Of a stretch of DNA of 64,000 nt, positions 26,001 to 39,400 are shown in pieces. Each line of letters begins with the position of its first letter. Position 1 is the stretch's first letter. Both the position numbers and the translations under genes were made by a program. Source of the DNA: Rhynochetos jubatus (Eukaryota; Chordata; Aves; Eurypygiformes; Rhynochetidae); the NCBI GenBank assembly GCA_027574665.1, contig CM050653.1, positions 15,460,664 through 15,524,663 of the forward strand, in the 5' to 3' direction. A model generated the notes under the pieces. The model was not told the DNA's origin and made no database searches. It saw only the letters and a program-made list of their open reading frames with translations.

Positions 26001-28234
26001 ACAGTGCAATACTACACCTTTGGCTGTTGCCCAAATATACTGTAAGCAAAAGCACCCTGACACTGACATCCTAGCTCATGTCCTGGAGGCAGAAGAACTC
26101 TGTTTACGTAGCACAAGACCCTAAGAAAATTGTCTCTGCTTCTCAACATGACTAATTATCAAAGATAAAACATTGTTCTAAAACCAGATGAGAAACTGGC
26201 ATAGGAATATCTATAGTATGCTGTATGGTACAATATAGATATGCCAAATCAAAGCTACTGTTCAGTACAAACCTTCTTGTGAATGCTACTCCCACAAATG
26301 TCAGTCAGAATCATATTTCTGACATGTAGTGCCCAGTGACAGCAACTGTGAAGTGTTTGGGAGTGTGCTGCCTTCCAACTTCGAAGTCTTTTATGTATTT
26401 AAGATGTAGAGCTGTCAAAAATAGGATTTTTTTTCCATTATTCTTTGTCCTTTCAATCTTTTATTTTGCAACTAGACATATTCTCTCCCATCTGCCTTCT
26501 CTCCTACTGATAGTTTTCTGCCTGTGGTGCGTAAATGCAAAGTAATGCGTTATGTAGGCAGGGATGGAGGGTCCATTAGACCACAGAATCTAGTAAATTC
26601 TATTCAAAAGTGCAACCCTGAAATATTCACTTTCATCAACCTAATCACCCCATCAGAGTCCTGATTGGCCCATCAATGGCCCGTTGCACACCCCAGGAGT
26701 GTGGAGATCTGAACAGTTGGAGAGGAAAGTGTTCTAAAACCTGCCCCAATAATATCTTATAGGGGACGTAACAGCAGATCCATGTGTTTTGCCAGCATAT
26801 TTCCCTCTGTAGCTTTTCTCAGATGAACAGGGTTACAGTTCACAGAAAATATGTCCTGGCTATTTCATATGGGCTTGACTATGGATCAGTCCTAACCACA
26901 TATAAATTTGTCTAGGTGCTGCTTAGAGTAGGGTGGTGAGCTGTGGTAAAGAATCCTGTAATGTGGATGTGGACTTCTCAGTACCAAGTTTCATTCTACA
27001 GATTTAGTCATACAAAACCATGTTTTTTGATAATGAAGTCACAGCTACATAAAATGTCTACTTGCAAAGAAGCAAACTAAGAGAGCCCATGCTGAGCTTC
27101 GCTGCCCAGCTAGATTGTTTCAAAGACTCCCTGTTTAAAATTACCTCAAGCATTTTCACACTGCTCTGTTAACAACAGTGACTGCAGTGGAGAAATTGAA
27201 AAGACCCATTATAATTATAAAGTTCTTGATCATCATTTTCACAAGACCAAAAAAGGATAAGGAGTTTTAAAAAGGTTTTAAATTTATGGAAAGGATTACA
27301 CGATTGACTGCCTGTGTTAAACAGGAATGGTGAGGACTTTGTCATCCCAAGGTTTCTCCCACTTCTGCCTGGATAGAAGGTGTCTCTTGCTGCATTTATT
27401 TCAATATGTGCTAGAGAAGAACTAAAAAACAGTATTACAAATAGCAATGAAACAAGAAAGGAGCCCAGACAAGATCTCTAACACCACACAGGGAAAACCT
27501 GTGTCAAAAAGACCTGAAGAACTGTCAAACTTGATTAAGGGAAACTAACTTTGGGAAACCCAAGAAATGCATCTTTGTTCTCAGACCTGAACTGAATTCA
27601 AGGGAACCCAGAAAAAACACAGGAGCATATGTGGAATGTCTTTAGAATACAGAAAAGCATTGTCACATGTAGATGGACCTTCTTTCATAGACAATGGAAT
27701 TTCCTTTTTCAGTTAGGAGTGAGGCATAAGGGAGTTTCTTATGACCCCCTACTTATTTGGTTTTGTTTACAAACAAAATTAGAGCAGTTTGAATGTTGCT
27801 GTAAATTATAGAAACTAGTTCTCGAGGGGTCATATCCTTTGCGGCCTGTTAAAATATACTCAGCTCTGGCACTTCTATAATAGCTGGAGCACAGTTTAGC
27901 ATAGTGTATCTATGCTCAACAAGAAAATTAGTACTAGTGCCCAGGTCCCTCAGCCTTACAGATCTTTACCTCTCTCAGGTATATGCCCTGGGCTGTTGCC
28001 AAAAGGAAGAAGACCTGATGCTGTGACAAGTGTCTGTCAGGGACTCACCCAGCGGGAACATACCTCTTGCATTTCCTAAGGCTGAAGTGGCAGAAATTCT
28101 ATTCTGACCCTTTCACTGTTGACCTTAAAAGCTTTGTTGGATTATACTTGCCACACAGGAAATTTTGCAGAAAGAACGGAGTACAGAGATACATTTGAAC
28201 AGTCAGTTCCCCAGCAGGAATGGAATAATCTCTG
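23008..28234. other. Unassigned stretch, no gene seen
   Basis: Frames are all under 93 codons and unlike known proteins. From 23770 to 24250 the DNA is pyrimidine-rich on + (CCT/TTC words) without a tandem unit. A run of 14 T lies at 25739-25752. The stretch 24720-25010 has a mixed, non-repetitive composition with homeodomain-like words (GCTAATTGATTGGGG) and could be conserved non-coding DNA; this is an impression only. Confidence 0.45.
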
Positions 28235-28445
28235 AGGTATACAGAAGGCATGAGGTTTTGCGATTAGTGTGCAGGACAGAGGTCAGGAACTCAGGGCTTC
28301 TCATCTCTCTCACTGCCTTCCTCTGTGCCCTTGGGAATGTCACTTAAAATTCTGTGCCTCAGGACCCACATCTCTGAGATGGAGATTATGAAACCTACCT
28401 ACTCATTGTGATCTGATCATATTTGTAAAGTCAGTTCACATTCTA
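28235..28445 (+). repeat. MIR-like CORE-SINE (ancient)
   Basis: The stretch follows the order of the mammalian-wide interspersed repeat family and its amniote relatives. A tRNA-derived head (GGTTTTGCGATTAGTGTGCA near 28255) is followed by GGTCAGGAACTCAGGGCTTC (28281-28300). Then come CCTTGGGAATGTCACTTAA at 28329-28347, TCTGTGCCTCAGG, and ATCTCTGAGATGGAGATTAT at 28371-28390, where the family has ATCTGTAAAATGGGGATAAT. The tail has ACCTACCTAC and ATTTGTAAAGT near 28395-28430. All conserved words come in family order, but substitutions are frequent, so the copy is old. A specific subfamily cannot be named by eye. Confidence 0.75.
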
Positions 28446-31400
28446 AAATGACAGGACTTTATGGGTCCTAAGAACCATTAGTGTGGGCTGAGAGACATAC
28501 AAAGTAAATAGCTGGAGTTCCACTATAAGAGTTATTTAAGGAAAGTGTGGGTGTAAGCCTAATGTAACTCATGTTCAAGAAATACACTTTCTTTGTTTCA
28601 TTATTCATTTCCCACTTGGCATTCAAAATAGTAGAGACTAATCATTTCTAACACTTGTGTATGTTTTTTCCTGTGGCTGAGGATGTAATAGTTCATAGAA
28701 GTTGGACAAGTTCTAAATAAGCAAGGTAAAAACCCATGAACTTTTGAAATTTGAGCACAAATTAATGTATTCTTTAAGGGGGGATATTTTTTTAGCTTAC
28801 GGGCTGTAATTGTGACAAATTTAAAATAGCATGACTACTCAATTTTAAGAAATTAGGAACTCCAAAAATATCAGAATGATTGTTACTTAATTCTGTACTT
28901 TTTTTAAAATAGCATTGCTTTGAATGACCTTCTTAAAATCAATGACACTAAAACATGTATCAGTAACAGTCTAAGGGAATTACACCAAGTACCGTGTGTT
29001 GGCTCTGCCTGCTGTGTCTGCCCATCTCTTTCAGTGCCACAGCTGTTTAGTGCTTCTTCATAATCAGAATGTCTATGTAAATCCAACAAGAAGTAGTAAA
29101 TCAAGTATCATAATCAGAGTTATCTTGAAAGTCTAGCAGCAGGCACCAAACCCTCTGAACAATCTGCTACCCAGCATTTATACTACATATATAAAGGTCA
29201 AAGGCTGACATTAAGTCAAATGCTGGATGCTCAGATGATGTCCAAACTGGAGTTGATATGGAGAGAAGATCTGAGACTGAAACCACAACTCAGTATTAAT
29301 ATTTTGTGACAGGCCTGTAAAACATTCTGGGTAAATTTTAATTTCATAGAGATATAAGCTCTACAAGCAACAGTACGAGGGGAATTTAAGCCAACACACA
29401 GATATGCAAATATAACTGTCATTTCATATGCACTTTAAGGCAGTATCAGTCAGAACTCATGCCAACAAAAATGATCTTGCACCTACCACTGTAGGCTGCT
29501 TGTTCCTGCCTTTATGTCACCATTTCTCTGATCAAGTTCATAAAAGAGTTCACATGAATGGTTTTGCCAACATTACAGAAAGAGCAGTGGGAGGATAGTG
29601 ATGAACAGCAGATGCAGAATGATGCTGGGAACTTTTAGTGACATCACTGACTCGTGTCACTGTAAAACTGCAGCAGAAAAAAAACTGATTTCATGAAGAG
29701 GTAGTTTGTGTGACTTGTACGACTAAAAGACTCCAATCTTTTTATCTCTCCTTGTATGGTTTGTGACCATGGGGAAGATCAGAAATGGGATTCCAAAAAT
29801 CGGATGACTTGACACCAACTTACAGTTTTTAATCTGATTTTCATAAGGTTTGGGTTTTGTTTCTTGAAATGAACTAGAAGAAAAATAGATTTTCTTTTAC
29901 ATTTTTGAAATCAGAGAAGGTTTCAGCCGCGTTGGCCTGGTAGAAATGTCATATGCAAGACAAGGTCAATTTTGCATTTCAGATGTTTTTGTGGAAATCC
30001 AGCTATTCTTTATGGCACCTGTTTTTGATCTGGAAAATGTGCTCCTTCTCGTTTGAATTCAGCCCAAACCTAAACCACAGGGAAAGCTGAGGTCCAGAAA
30101 CAGGACTACAATCCTACTAAAAGGACACAAGTGCTGTTGCTGAGGAATTTCTTCTACAAGTCACATTTGGTCACATGTCAGTAAAATACCAGCTCAAATG
30201 CTGGCCAGTGACTGTGCAAGTTAGATTCAAAACAACATTCTGGTCACTTTGAGGTAAGGACAAATTAGGGAAGAGTGTGCAGACCAGCCAGTGTCACACA
30301 CTGAGAGCAAACCCCACACACACTCTGTTCCCAAAGTGTACACTGGCAAACAGACCCCTTCCATCCCCATAACACGTCAAAGCCACATTTCTTTTCTGTG
30401 AGCCAGGTACTAGACCCAGCCTACCACCATCCTTGATAAGCACAAAGGTGATGTAGATGAGCAGCAGTGGTAAATATCCCAGCTGAGCCCAACAGAACAG
30501 CATGTGGCTGACCAGTCACGCAACCTGAACGTCTACAGTTCACCCACTGAGGGAGAAAGTCCCACAGAGCTCTGTCTTGGAGTCCTCATCTCATGGATGT
30601 GTCTGCAATGGGCACTGAGTATTGTCCAAAATGAGGCAACCCAGACAAGAGAGAGGCAAGGAGGTATTGACAAATTACTTTTCTGAAAAGGTGCCAACTC
30701 TGTAGTTCCCTGCTTGCCATGAGGCTATGAAAGGGATGGTGCCACCTCAGACATGATCCCTGCATAGAATGTCCCTTGAGCAGCCTTCTGCAGCTCTGTG
30801 TCTCTTCCTTCATTTTACAGAGACGCTTGATACAGTTGTCCAATGCATTCTCCTCCTTTTGTTAGCGACATTTGTGAAATTGCCTCAAAGGATTTTAGTG
30901 TATTCAGTCAGGATTTATGAATGAACTTTAAAGCAGCAAACCTGCTGTTGAATATCCATGCTCAGTCACACTTTGATAACCAGTCAGTTAGATGGTTAAA
31001 ATACAACTTTTGTGAGATAGGTTTCCTCCCACTTGGGCAATTACTACAAAAAGAGTTTGCAGGCAGGGCTCTCTCACAACAGAGCCCTTCTTCCTGCTTC
31101 TCTGTCCTATGGCTTCATAAATCTCTGCCCGTGACATCATAATCTGTTGCTGTGGGAATCCTGCTGGTATCACAAACAGAGGATTACGAACTCAAAGTAG
31201 AAGCAAACAGAAAGAAGAGATTGGTTCCGTGAGAAACAAAACATCCTCAGGGAAGATGAATAGATCATCCCCCCAGACCTTTCAAGATCAGTCTTATCCA
31301 CGTCCTGGAAACCTGAGATGAGATTCCAGATTGCAGTGTCATAGTAACCTCATCCACAGTGTCAGGAACCTATTGAAGACTTCCTTCACTTCCCCCCACA

Positions 31401-34400
31401 AAAAAATAGGGATGGATTCAAGGCACACAGGCTTTCAGATAAAATTTTGAGGCAAAGTAGAGGAAAAGATCTGTTCTGTTATGACAGTGTAAAACACATT
31501 CCTACCAGGGAGAGTAAACTAGCTATAATCAAATATGCATATAAACAATTTTTGAATTTATACAAAGAAAGTTCAATTCAACCTCTATCATCTGCCCATT
31601 TAATGGCTTTATTTTCATAATTTCAACTTCGAAGAACATGGCAGAAGTTTTTGGCTGTATCTCTGTGACCACCGATAAGAAGGGTCTGCTATGGGAACAG
31701 CCACACTCCGAGCAGGGCACTTACAGCTGAGGAGCTCAGGGACCCAGTGGGTCACAGCCAGGTGTCAGCAGTATCGTGCTCCTTACACTTGCTTCAGTAA
31801 GAGGGAGGAGAGTGTCTCAAGTGAACCCATGCCATGGCTGACTCAGACCTCTGAGAGTCATTGCAGCTTTGGACCTGACACCAGGGCTCTTGGGAGCATT
31901 GCAGCTGGGAAAGGAGAAGGAGGTTAGTGCTCTCCATAATTTCTAGACAGGGCTCCTCTGATGTTTATCCTTTATTACTAATCTATTTGAATGGAATTTG
32001 AAGGAAATGCAAGATCAGTAAAGGCATATGCAAATATAACTTTTTTCTTGTAGGTCATTGCCATAGAAACTATTGTTACATGTTCTAGAGAGACATAGAT
32101 GGATCATCAGGGCACAGAAATGAGGGTCTCAGCATCTTGGGGCCAGTAACATAAATACTTATGAAGGTTTACGTGATTATTTTTACAAATAAATTATGTT
32201 ATTTTCCTTAGTTTTTCTACCTGCTAAATGGGAATAAAAATCTCAATCATTCTCACTGGAGTCCTAGGAGAAAGCCTCATTTTGTGTGGACAGGCAGCTG
32301 GAGAAGACAACAGAAGTGCTTTTGGGAATGCCTTTTCAATAAGGTTCAATCTCTGGTTCAGACTGATGCCTCAGGAGTCTTTGCATACCTGCCAGTTTTT
32401 GGACCTTCCCCTTTTTGTGTCTCAGGATAATAACCAAGTGGGTCTTTCTAGACTCACTCTGTAATATTTGGCATTGTGTCCTACACCACGTGTAACACCT
32501 CTGTAGCACATGGCGGGGGCAGGGAGAGGTCCCTAGTATTGCTCTTGCAACAATGTCACTCTCAATTTGCTGTGATGTTACCCCAGGCCCCCTCTAGGCT
32601 CAGCTTGTCTATTTAGTAAAATTAAAAATGTGTTCCTGCAAAATAAACCATTCTAGCTGAGGGTGTAGTTTCTCAGTGAGCAATCTTAGACTCCACTGCA
32701 GCCTCAAGCAGTCTTTCCCCCATGTTTCCTGTCTTATGTTCTTGATGCATCTCTTGTGCTGGCAGTAGAAATTGCATAGCCACACAACACAGCAAACTAA
32801 TCTCTTTGGGTTTTTTTTTTCTGTATGTTTTTCAGACAAATCAGTTTTTCTTTTGGCTGATGATATGACAACTAGTGCAGTCCCAAGGGAAGGGAGTGTG
32901 TGGTCAGAGGCACAGGGGAAGAGCTGAACCACTGCTCTTGGCAGAAGGCCACATTCAGTCTGAACTAAACTGTTGAGGAAATTAAGGTTCCCTTACCTAC
33001 CTATTTTGTCATCATCCTCTTGCCTTCTTTCACCATCAGTCTCATCCCTTTGGGTAGGTACTGAAGGACTCCACTTAAACTTTGTTTCATTACAGCTGCT
33101 TCCCAAATTTTCCTGGGGAGGTGAACATACAGGTAATGTGGAAGTCTATATTACATCTTGAGAGAGTACTGGAGTGGAGGGTACTTGGGAAGGCTGAAAT
33201 AGTTGTTGAAAGCTATTTGCTGTCTGGTTTCTAGGAGACAGCATGACTCATTGCATCTTTCCTTGTAGCCTGCACCTCTCAACCATTTATCAACTAACAC
33301 ACTTGATCAAGACTGATAAAAATCTTTTAGAAAAATTATAGAGAGCTGCACGATAGAATGGGAACATTAAAGTGTGGAAATAAAATGATTGCTGAAGATA
33401 AGGTCTGTTCCACTAGTGTTGAAGAATGTAGGCTCACATTCATCCCAAGGGATTTATTGGTGGAACTCCCACTAGTGCAAGTAATAAATGCATGCATAAA
33501 TCCCCTTGTATCTTGACAATTTCCCCCTAACCATGCTTTGGCCAAACTTCACAGTCAGCAGTCTTTCTGTGTGTGTGTCGGGGGGGAGTGTCTTTAAATT
33601 ATTATTGCCGTTATTTCATTCAGCACTACCTAAATATATCAAAACTAGAAGAGCCTTAATTTTAGTTGAAAAGTATAATTTACATATGCACACCATTATA
33701 AGAACAATAAATAACAGTAGTATCAATAATAATGGTAATGGTCCAGAACATGATTTCAGAACCACAAAAAAGCAGACATGGATTTGGTGCAGTAAGCATA
33801 AATAAGTAATAGCTGGCAATTAACACATTGCATTTCAAGCTCTGAAAGGAAAATGACAGTAGTGTGATAAGGTTGTTTTCTACAGCTCATTTAGAATAAA
33901 AGCGTAAATGGCATATATGACATTTCACAACCGTATATGCCCAGAGATTAGAATGCAAGAAAGAAGGCAGAGACATCGTACATAGGTTACAAAGGAAAGT
34001 TCAGCTACTGCTGTAGAATGTACAGATTTGGTCTTATAAAAACAGCGCTGTAAATGCCTTTTCTGACAAGCAAGGAAAGGTTGTCAAACATTTGATTCAT
34101 CAAATGTTATCTTCACTGTACAAGTAAAGTATTCTAAGTCCTGACAAAGCCCAGGAAGCAGAAAATGGAATATAACAGAACAACTTTGCTGTCCATCCAG
34201 AAAAAAAACCAAAACCACACCACTAAAATAAGAAAATTCCTTTCTATGCAAAAATAGTGCTTCCCTTTTGAGGCTGATGAGATAAAAGGCTCTGTTCATG
34301 TTGAATTTTAAAAGTTACAGCTGAAGAATATGGGTGACATTTTTCATAGTGTGTACCTACTCTAAAACTGTAAACCTTGTTTTTAAGTGTTTTAGATACC

Positions 34401-34529
34401 TATGAGTGACATGTTCAAGATGGAGATACTAAAAGCCGTAGATGTGCACCAGGAAGTGCAGTTTCAGATCAACTAGATCTCCTGAACCCAGGTGGAATCC
34501 TGGTAAGGGCTTTTGTACGAAATAAAAAT
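28446..34529. other. Unassigned stretch, no gene seen
   Basis: No gene recognised in about 6 kb; frames are at most 107 codons. A short TTTCTACCTGCTAAATGGGA word near 32213-32233 resembles the MIR core region but the rest of the repeat cannot be followed. A GTGTGTGTGTCGGGGGGGA microtract lies at 33569-33587. The word CCACTAGTG occurs at 33411 and again at 33470, with GTTCCAC/GTGGAAC inverted between them. Confidence 0.45.
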
Positions 34530-34544
34530 AAAAAAAAAAAAAAA
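34530..34544 (+). repeat. Poly(A) run (15 A)
   Basis: A run of 15 A preceded by AAATAAAAAT. An AATAAA word directly abuts the run, too close for a normal cleavage signal, so I do not call it a retrocopy tail. It sits about 50 bp left of a CpG-dense patch. Confidence 0.9.
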
Positions 34545-34596
34545 GAAGAGAAAACTCTGACTGAGGTTACAGTCTTCAGCAGCCCATTCCACCTCA

Positions 34597-34765
34597 AGCG
34601 CATGGGCGGCTGATCTTGTGAATCAGGGCTCGACACTGGCTAGAACCGGAGATGGCTTCCTTCCGACTACAGGCTCTGCTGTGCCGTGGGCGCGCAGCCA
34701 GCTCTGAAAGGCAGCAGCCATCCGTGTGGGGCAAGGAGATGGGGGCAGCAGCAGCCTGGGCCGAG
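34597..34765. other. CpG-dense GC-rich patch
   Basis: I count 10 CpG dinucleotides in about 170 bases (including GGGCGCGCAG near 34688), whereas the flanking kilobases have almost none. Frames cross it on both strands (34652-34963 on +; 34594-34797 and 34623-34829 on -) but none resembles a known protein. It is far shorter than a classical CpG island. It could be a small unmethylated regulatory element, an unannotated first exon, or part of a recently inserted GC-rich sequence. Confidence 0.55.
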
Positions 34766-34800
34766 CCATGCCCTCTACAGTTGGACCTGCCACCCATGGC

Positions 34801-36413
34801 TCAGGGTGAAGCTGAGTGTTCTTTCCCAAATGTGTTTTATTTTCACTGGAGAATGAAATTCTTTATGCAGCTCAAAACTTTACAGTTTTGTTTCGGTAGA
34901 ATTTCTACATGCATGCACACAAAGGGTACACTAAAGTATTTTTTAAAGTATGTGTTAATTTAACCAACATAGCAAAATGACTATACCAATTAACTGAGCA
35001 GCCTGCCTCCTAATTGCCTCTGCCACTTTACTGGTAAGTCTTAGGTTTACCTTGGAAATTTCCAATTTAAATTATTTAAAATTAATACATGACCCATTTT
35101 GCTGGAGGTAGCTTAAATTCCTGTGCACATCTATCAAGACTATTTATTGTGATGGCATGACATATACAGAAGCAAGGAAAAAAAAAAGCCTGGCACCCGG
35201 GTGATCTGTTCTCCACTAGCATGTGGGAGAAACAGGTTCTCTTCCAACCCTCTTGTTCCCCAGGCTGTCATGGGCACCGAGTGCTGCAGAGATAGCAGCA
35301 GCAGCTTCTCCAGCTGATTAACCAGAGACAGTGACAGACTTTAACAGGAGTGCTACCCAGCACTCCAGAGCCAGAAGAATAGTTGCCTCAAAATAGAAGC
35401 AGATGGGTCTGCGCAAAACGATGGGACTTTGGAATTCAAAAATGTGTGTTAGTGGGGAGGGAATTGTGTATCTCATTTTAAAAGGAGTATGTACACTCTG
35501 TCTCTTACTATCTTTTCCAGCAGGAAGATAAGGAGGTCAGGCTGTGCTAAAATATAATGAGCTGTGGTAAACCATGAATTTAAAATATGTTGCAATCTTT
35601 AATAGCAGCAGTAGAAGATATTTACAGAAGTACCATATTATAGATTATTTATACAGGGATAATTATCCTGATAATAAATCTAAATAGGAACAAATATTTT
35701 TTCTTTCATATTTTGGACTGTGTGGAAAACAGAGAATTGTCCAATTTTACAAATCAGGTCCAAGTATGGACCTGAATTTGAAAATTGTCATTGAGGTTTC
35801 CTGAGACTGAAAGACATTTGCTGGTATAAGGATCAAACTCTGAGGTCAACAAGCTTCAGTCTCCACCAGCATTTACACCAAGGAAAATCCTTAGCTATCA
35901 ATGAAATTGCTGTAGATTTATGCTGTGGTAACTGAAAACAGAATTATGCTCAAAGGACAGCTTCCCATTCACTGTAAAAGAACCCTAAGAATTGGAGCTT
36001 AATTTATTGAACTGCTCCCAGTGTAGCAAATCTGCATCCTAAGGGCATGTTGCATGGCTTTAGGTTTGTTCTGCACTTTTCTGAGATGAAAGTCACTTGT
36101 TCCCCCACTATATCACAGGTGTGCCGTAGTGTCCTCCAAAATACTGAAAATTACACTTACCATAGGAGTCAGCTCATCTTTGGTTACAGATCTCTAAAAG
36201 TTCACACTATATTAAAAAATAACATGGGACCACATTCTCCAGCCCTGGGGTAACTTTTTCACATTCACATGATTAAACTCCCTCACACCCCAAAAGCAGA
36301 CTGAGCACATTTAATACGCTTATTGAGGATGTGTCAGGCCCATGCTGAGGTCTGAACTGTGTGTGGGCACTGTCTGGGAGACTACTGGGATGTCTCTGAC
36401 GGTGCTCCAATTT
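34801..36413. other. Unassigned non-coding stretch
   Basis: Nothing recognised. AT-rich; short A run near 35180. Confidence 0.5.
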
Positions 36414-36442
36414 GACCATATGGATGGTCACGCACCGGTGCG
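36414..36442. repeat. Two adjacent inverted repeats
   Basis: GACCAT and ATGGTC form a 6-bp stem around a 4-base spacer at 36414-36429, and directly beside it CGCACCGGTGCG at 36431-36442 is a perfect 12-bp palindrome holding three CpG. Both are visible in the sequence. They could be chance, a protein-binding site, or a small cruciform. Confidence 0.8.
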
Positions 36443-39400
36443 CAGGGCTGTGTGATAGCCTGGCTCAGCTCAGTAGTGTAAAAATAGTCTTACTGTCTAA
36501 GCCTGTCTGCTGTCTGTTAAATGCCCTTAGACAAACTGACACTTAGCAATGTCCATTTCTCCTCACTCAGTTTAGAAAATGTCTATGGTGACTAACTCAG
36601 ACCTAGACTTTAACTTTCTCATGCCTAAAGTGAAGTGACGTGTCTGCTAACCAGTGTTTGAGGCACACCATATACATGAATGAAGAAAGAAAAAGGAGGG
36701 TAGATTTCTGTCTGCATGTGCCTCGATTTAGTACCTGGTAACACTGAATCCTTGTGTAAAGAAATCAAGAGTGAAAATAAGGCAGTCTCTGCCACATGTA
36801 GATCGATGCAGAAGCAAGCACTCGCTGAGCCCAAGCGAGATGCTGACACCATGCTTTTCTCCCGTCTGCTCTGTAAGCAGTATAAACAGTAATAGACATT
36901 GTATCATTTTAAATTGCCTCCTCAAACGTAATGCTGATTTTAGGCTTGGTTTGAGCCTCCTAGCTACTATGGAGCAGAGAATATTTACTCTCATCTTTCT
37001 TAGAAGATTTTACCTGGCGAGACAGAGTGAGCAGCAGTCAATACCATTAGGGTGAGCAAGACCCTTCTGCACTCCCAGCAATTCTTCAGGGCATTGTCCC
37101 CACAGAGTCGTGGGAGATCTCAGAATCAAGTGGAAAAACAGAGTAATGGGAATGTCAGTGCAGACTGACTAATCATCAGTCAAATTAGAGTTTGGGGGAC
37201 ACATAGACACTTATCCTAATGTAAGGAGAGTAAGCCCCCACTTACTGCCCTTGTTACCTAATGCTTGACATGGCCTGGCTACTCACTTAGACCTGGCAAA
37301 GACCCAGGGAGAGATGCTGATATTCAAAGCTGCAGTTGCTGATTCTTTGAGTGTCCCTTGATGCATCTGATTAAAGCAAATGATCGATACTAAACTTTGA
37401 GAAAAACTGGTGTGGGGATGTTATGGATGACAGCCCATGAATAAATAACTCTGATAATGGCATTTGTCTTACTATAAAGTTCATTCATAATTTAGCAAGA
37501 ATAATGCCCATTAAAGAACACCTAGAATGATCACTGCCAAAATAAAGAGTTAATTGGTTTTTATCTTCTGGGAACTCTCTCATAATAAGCTCAGTATGGA
37601 AAGCTGGCTACTAACTCTATAGAGTGATTATAAAAGTATCTACTCTCCACGTTAGCTCCTCCTCATTTAGTCCTCCTTCAGCACTTTTTGAATGTCTGCT
37701 TTTGATACATGTTCTCTAACTTGGAAAGGAAAAATGTTGAGAGAGGTCCCATCTCTTTTTCACAAAAACAAGGAAGAACTTGACCCAATCTCCATTGAAG
37801 TAATCAGAAACTCATTTGGGTCCCAAGGTAAATATCGTGGGACCCTTAAAGTAAATATTGCTCATTATTAAGCTTATCAGTGTTGCTGTATGTTAAATTT
37901 AGAGGAAGAAATAACCCAGTTATGTCGGAGGAGTGAGGTACTTTAATAAAATGTAGCTCGAATATTCATACCATAAAGTTATGTAACGCCTGTAAAATGT
38001 TTCCTGCCCCACTACCACAAAAACGGTTTGCAGATGTCTTTTAATCTAGAAATACTGTCTGTCTAAGGCAAGGGGAGAATGCCAATACCAGAGTTTTGCT
38101 CTAACAAAATACAAGTGGTTTGTATTTTCACATGAGGTTTGTGCATATGCACTGGCACATCTGTTCACTACGCGGTCCCACAGCCTGGAATGGGTAACAC
38201 TGACTTTGGGGATTAATGCCAGCCTCACTTGAGCAACAAACACTTGCACTCTTAACAGTCTTTGCAGCACTAAAACAGGATATGCTTCTTTGGACATAGT
38301 GTCGAAATGCAAAGTACCATATTCAATCCTGCCCTCACTGGGTGATCATCTGTTTCCATTTAACATCTTCTATTTAACAAGTATAGCATGATGGTGATGG
38401 AGCCAGAGTGTTTCAGAAGCATCCTGGAACAATACTCCATGTGGAAAATTATGGTGTCCCGTAGTGCTTCACATCTACCTCAACTATATTAAACACTACA
38501 TAAAACAATCTGAATTCCAGACGTTCTCTCTAGATATTGTAAGTATGCTACGCCACTATTTATGAGATCAAAAACATGCCAAGGCTTTAAATCCATGATT
38601 CTAAATAGAAACTTTGGGTTTCACACAAGACTGAGCTCTCAGCATACTGCTCCCCTTCCACGAACATGCCACAGCCTCAGCCTTGAATGTGACCACGAAT
38701 GTCACCACTGTCACTTCTCTTGAGTCAAAATACAGAAAAGCAGGGTGGTACGTAACAGTGCGCTCCAAAGCTTTGCTTATAGAGACCAAGAAGTTGCGGT
38801 GCTGAAATCCAATGAATTCCTACAGATCAGCTCATCTGATGCCTCTGTACCCAGACCCTGGCAGTGCCTCTTCTGCCTCTCATGCGTGCAGGTCAGCATC
38901 AGAAAACAGCCATAGCTAACCCGTATTTTTTAGCAATCAGGGAAGTAAGGTAAATGGTTTCAAAGGCCTGAAGGAAAAGGCCAGGGAGACGTGTGAGAGG
39001 GGAAGGGAGGGGAGGCAGCCTAGCTCTCCTCAGTCCCACTGGCATTGCCGTGATTCTGCCCCCCTAGACAGAGGTACCCCAGGACAGGAAACCACCTGGC
39101 ACAACGTGAGGAGAACCATCGCAGGGTAACTGCACATGCACACATACAGCTGTCCTGGGGAGGAATGATGCAGATGGGGGTCCCTTGAGCTCTGTTTCAC
39201 CTCAGGCCAAGGGGATGTCATGTGGGCAGGTTTCTGATGATTTTTCTTTTCCCCAGGGGCAGATGGGGTTTTCCTGGAATAATACAAATGCACTTCCATG
39301 TGCTGAATTACACTTTTCTCCTGTGGCTGCCCAGAGTGATTTGTGGAGGACTGAGGCATACCAATGTGAAGAGCTCACACTGTGTATACCACACGAGCTG

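Noticed and set aside
32205-32240. Possible MIR core word
   Set aside because: A single 20-base word without the rest of the repeat.
34530-34544. Poly(A) after AATAAA as a retrocopy tail
   Set aside because: The AATAAA abuts the run rather than lying 10-30 bases upstream, and no transcript-like body is seen.
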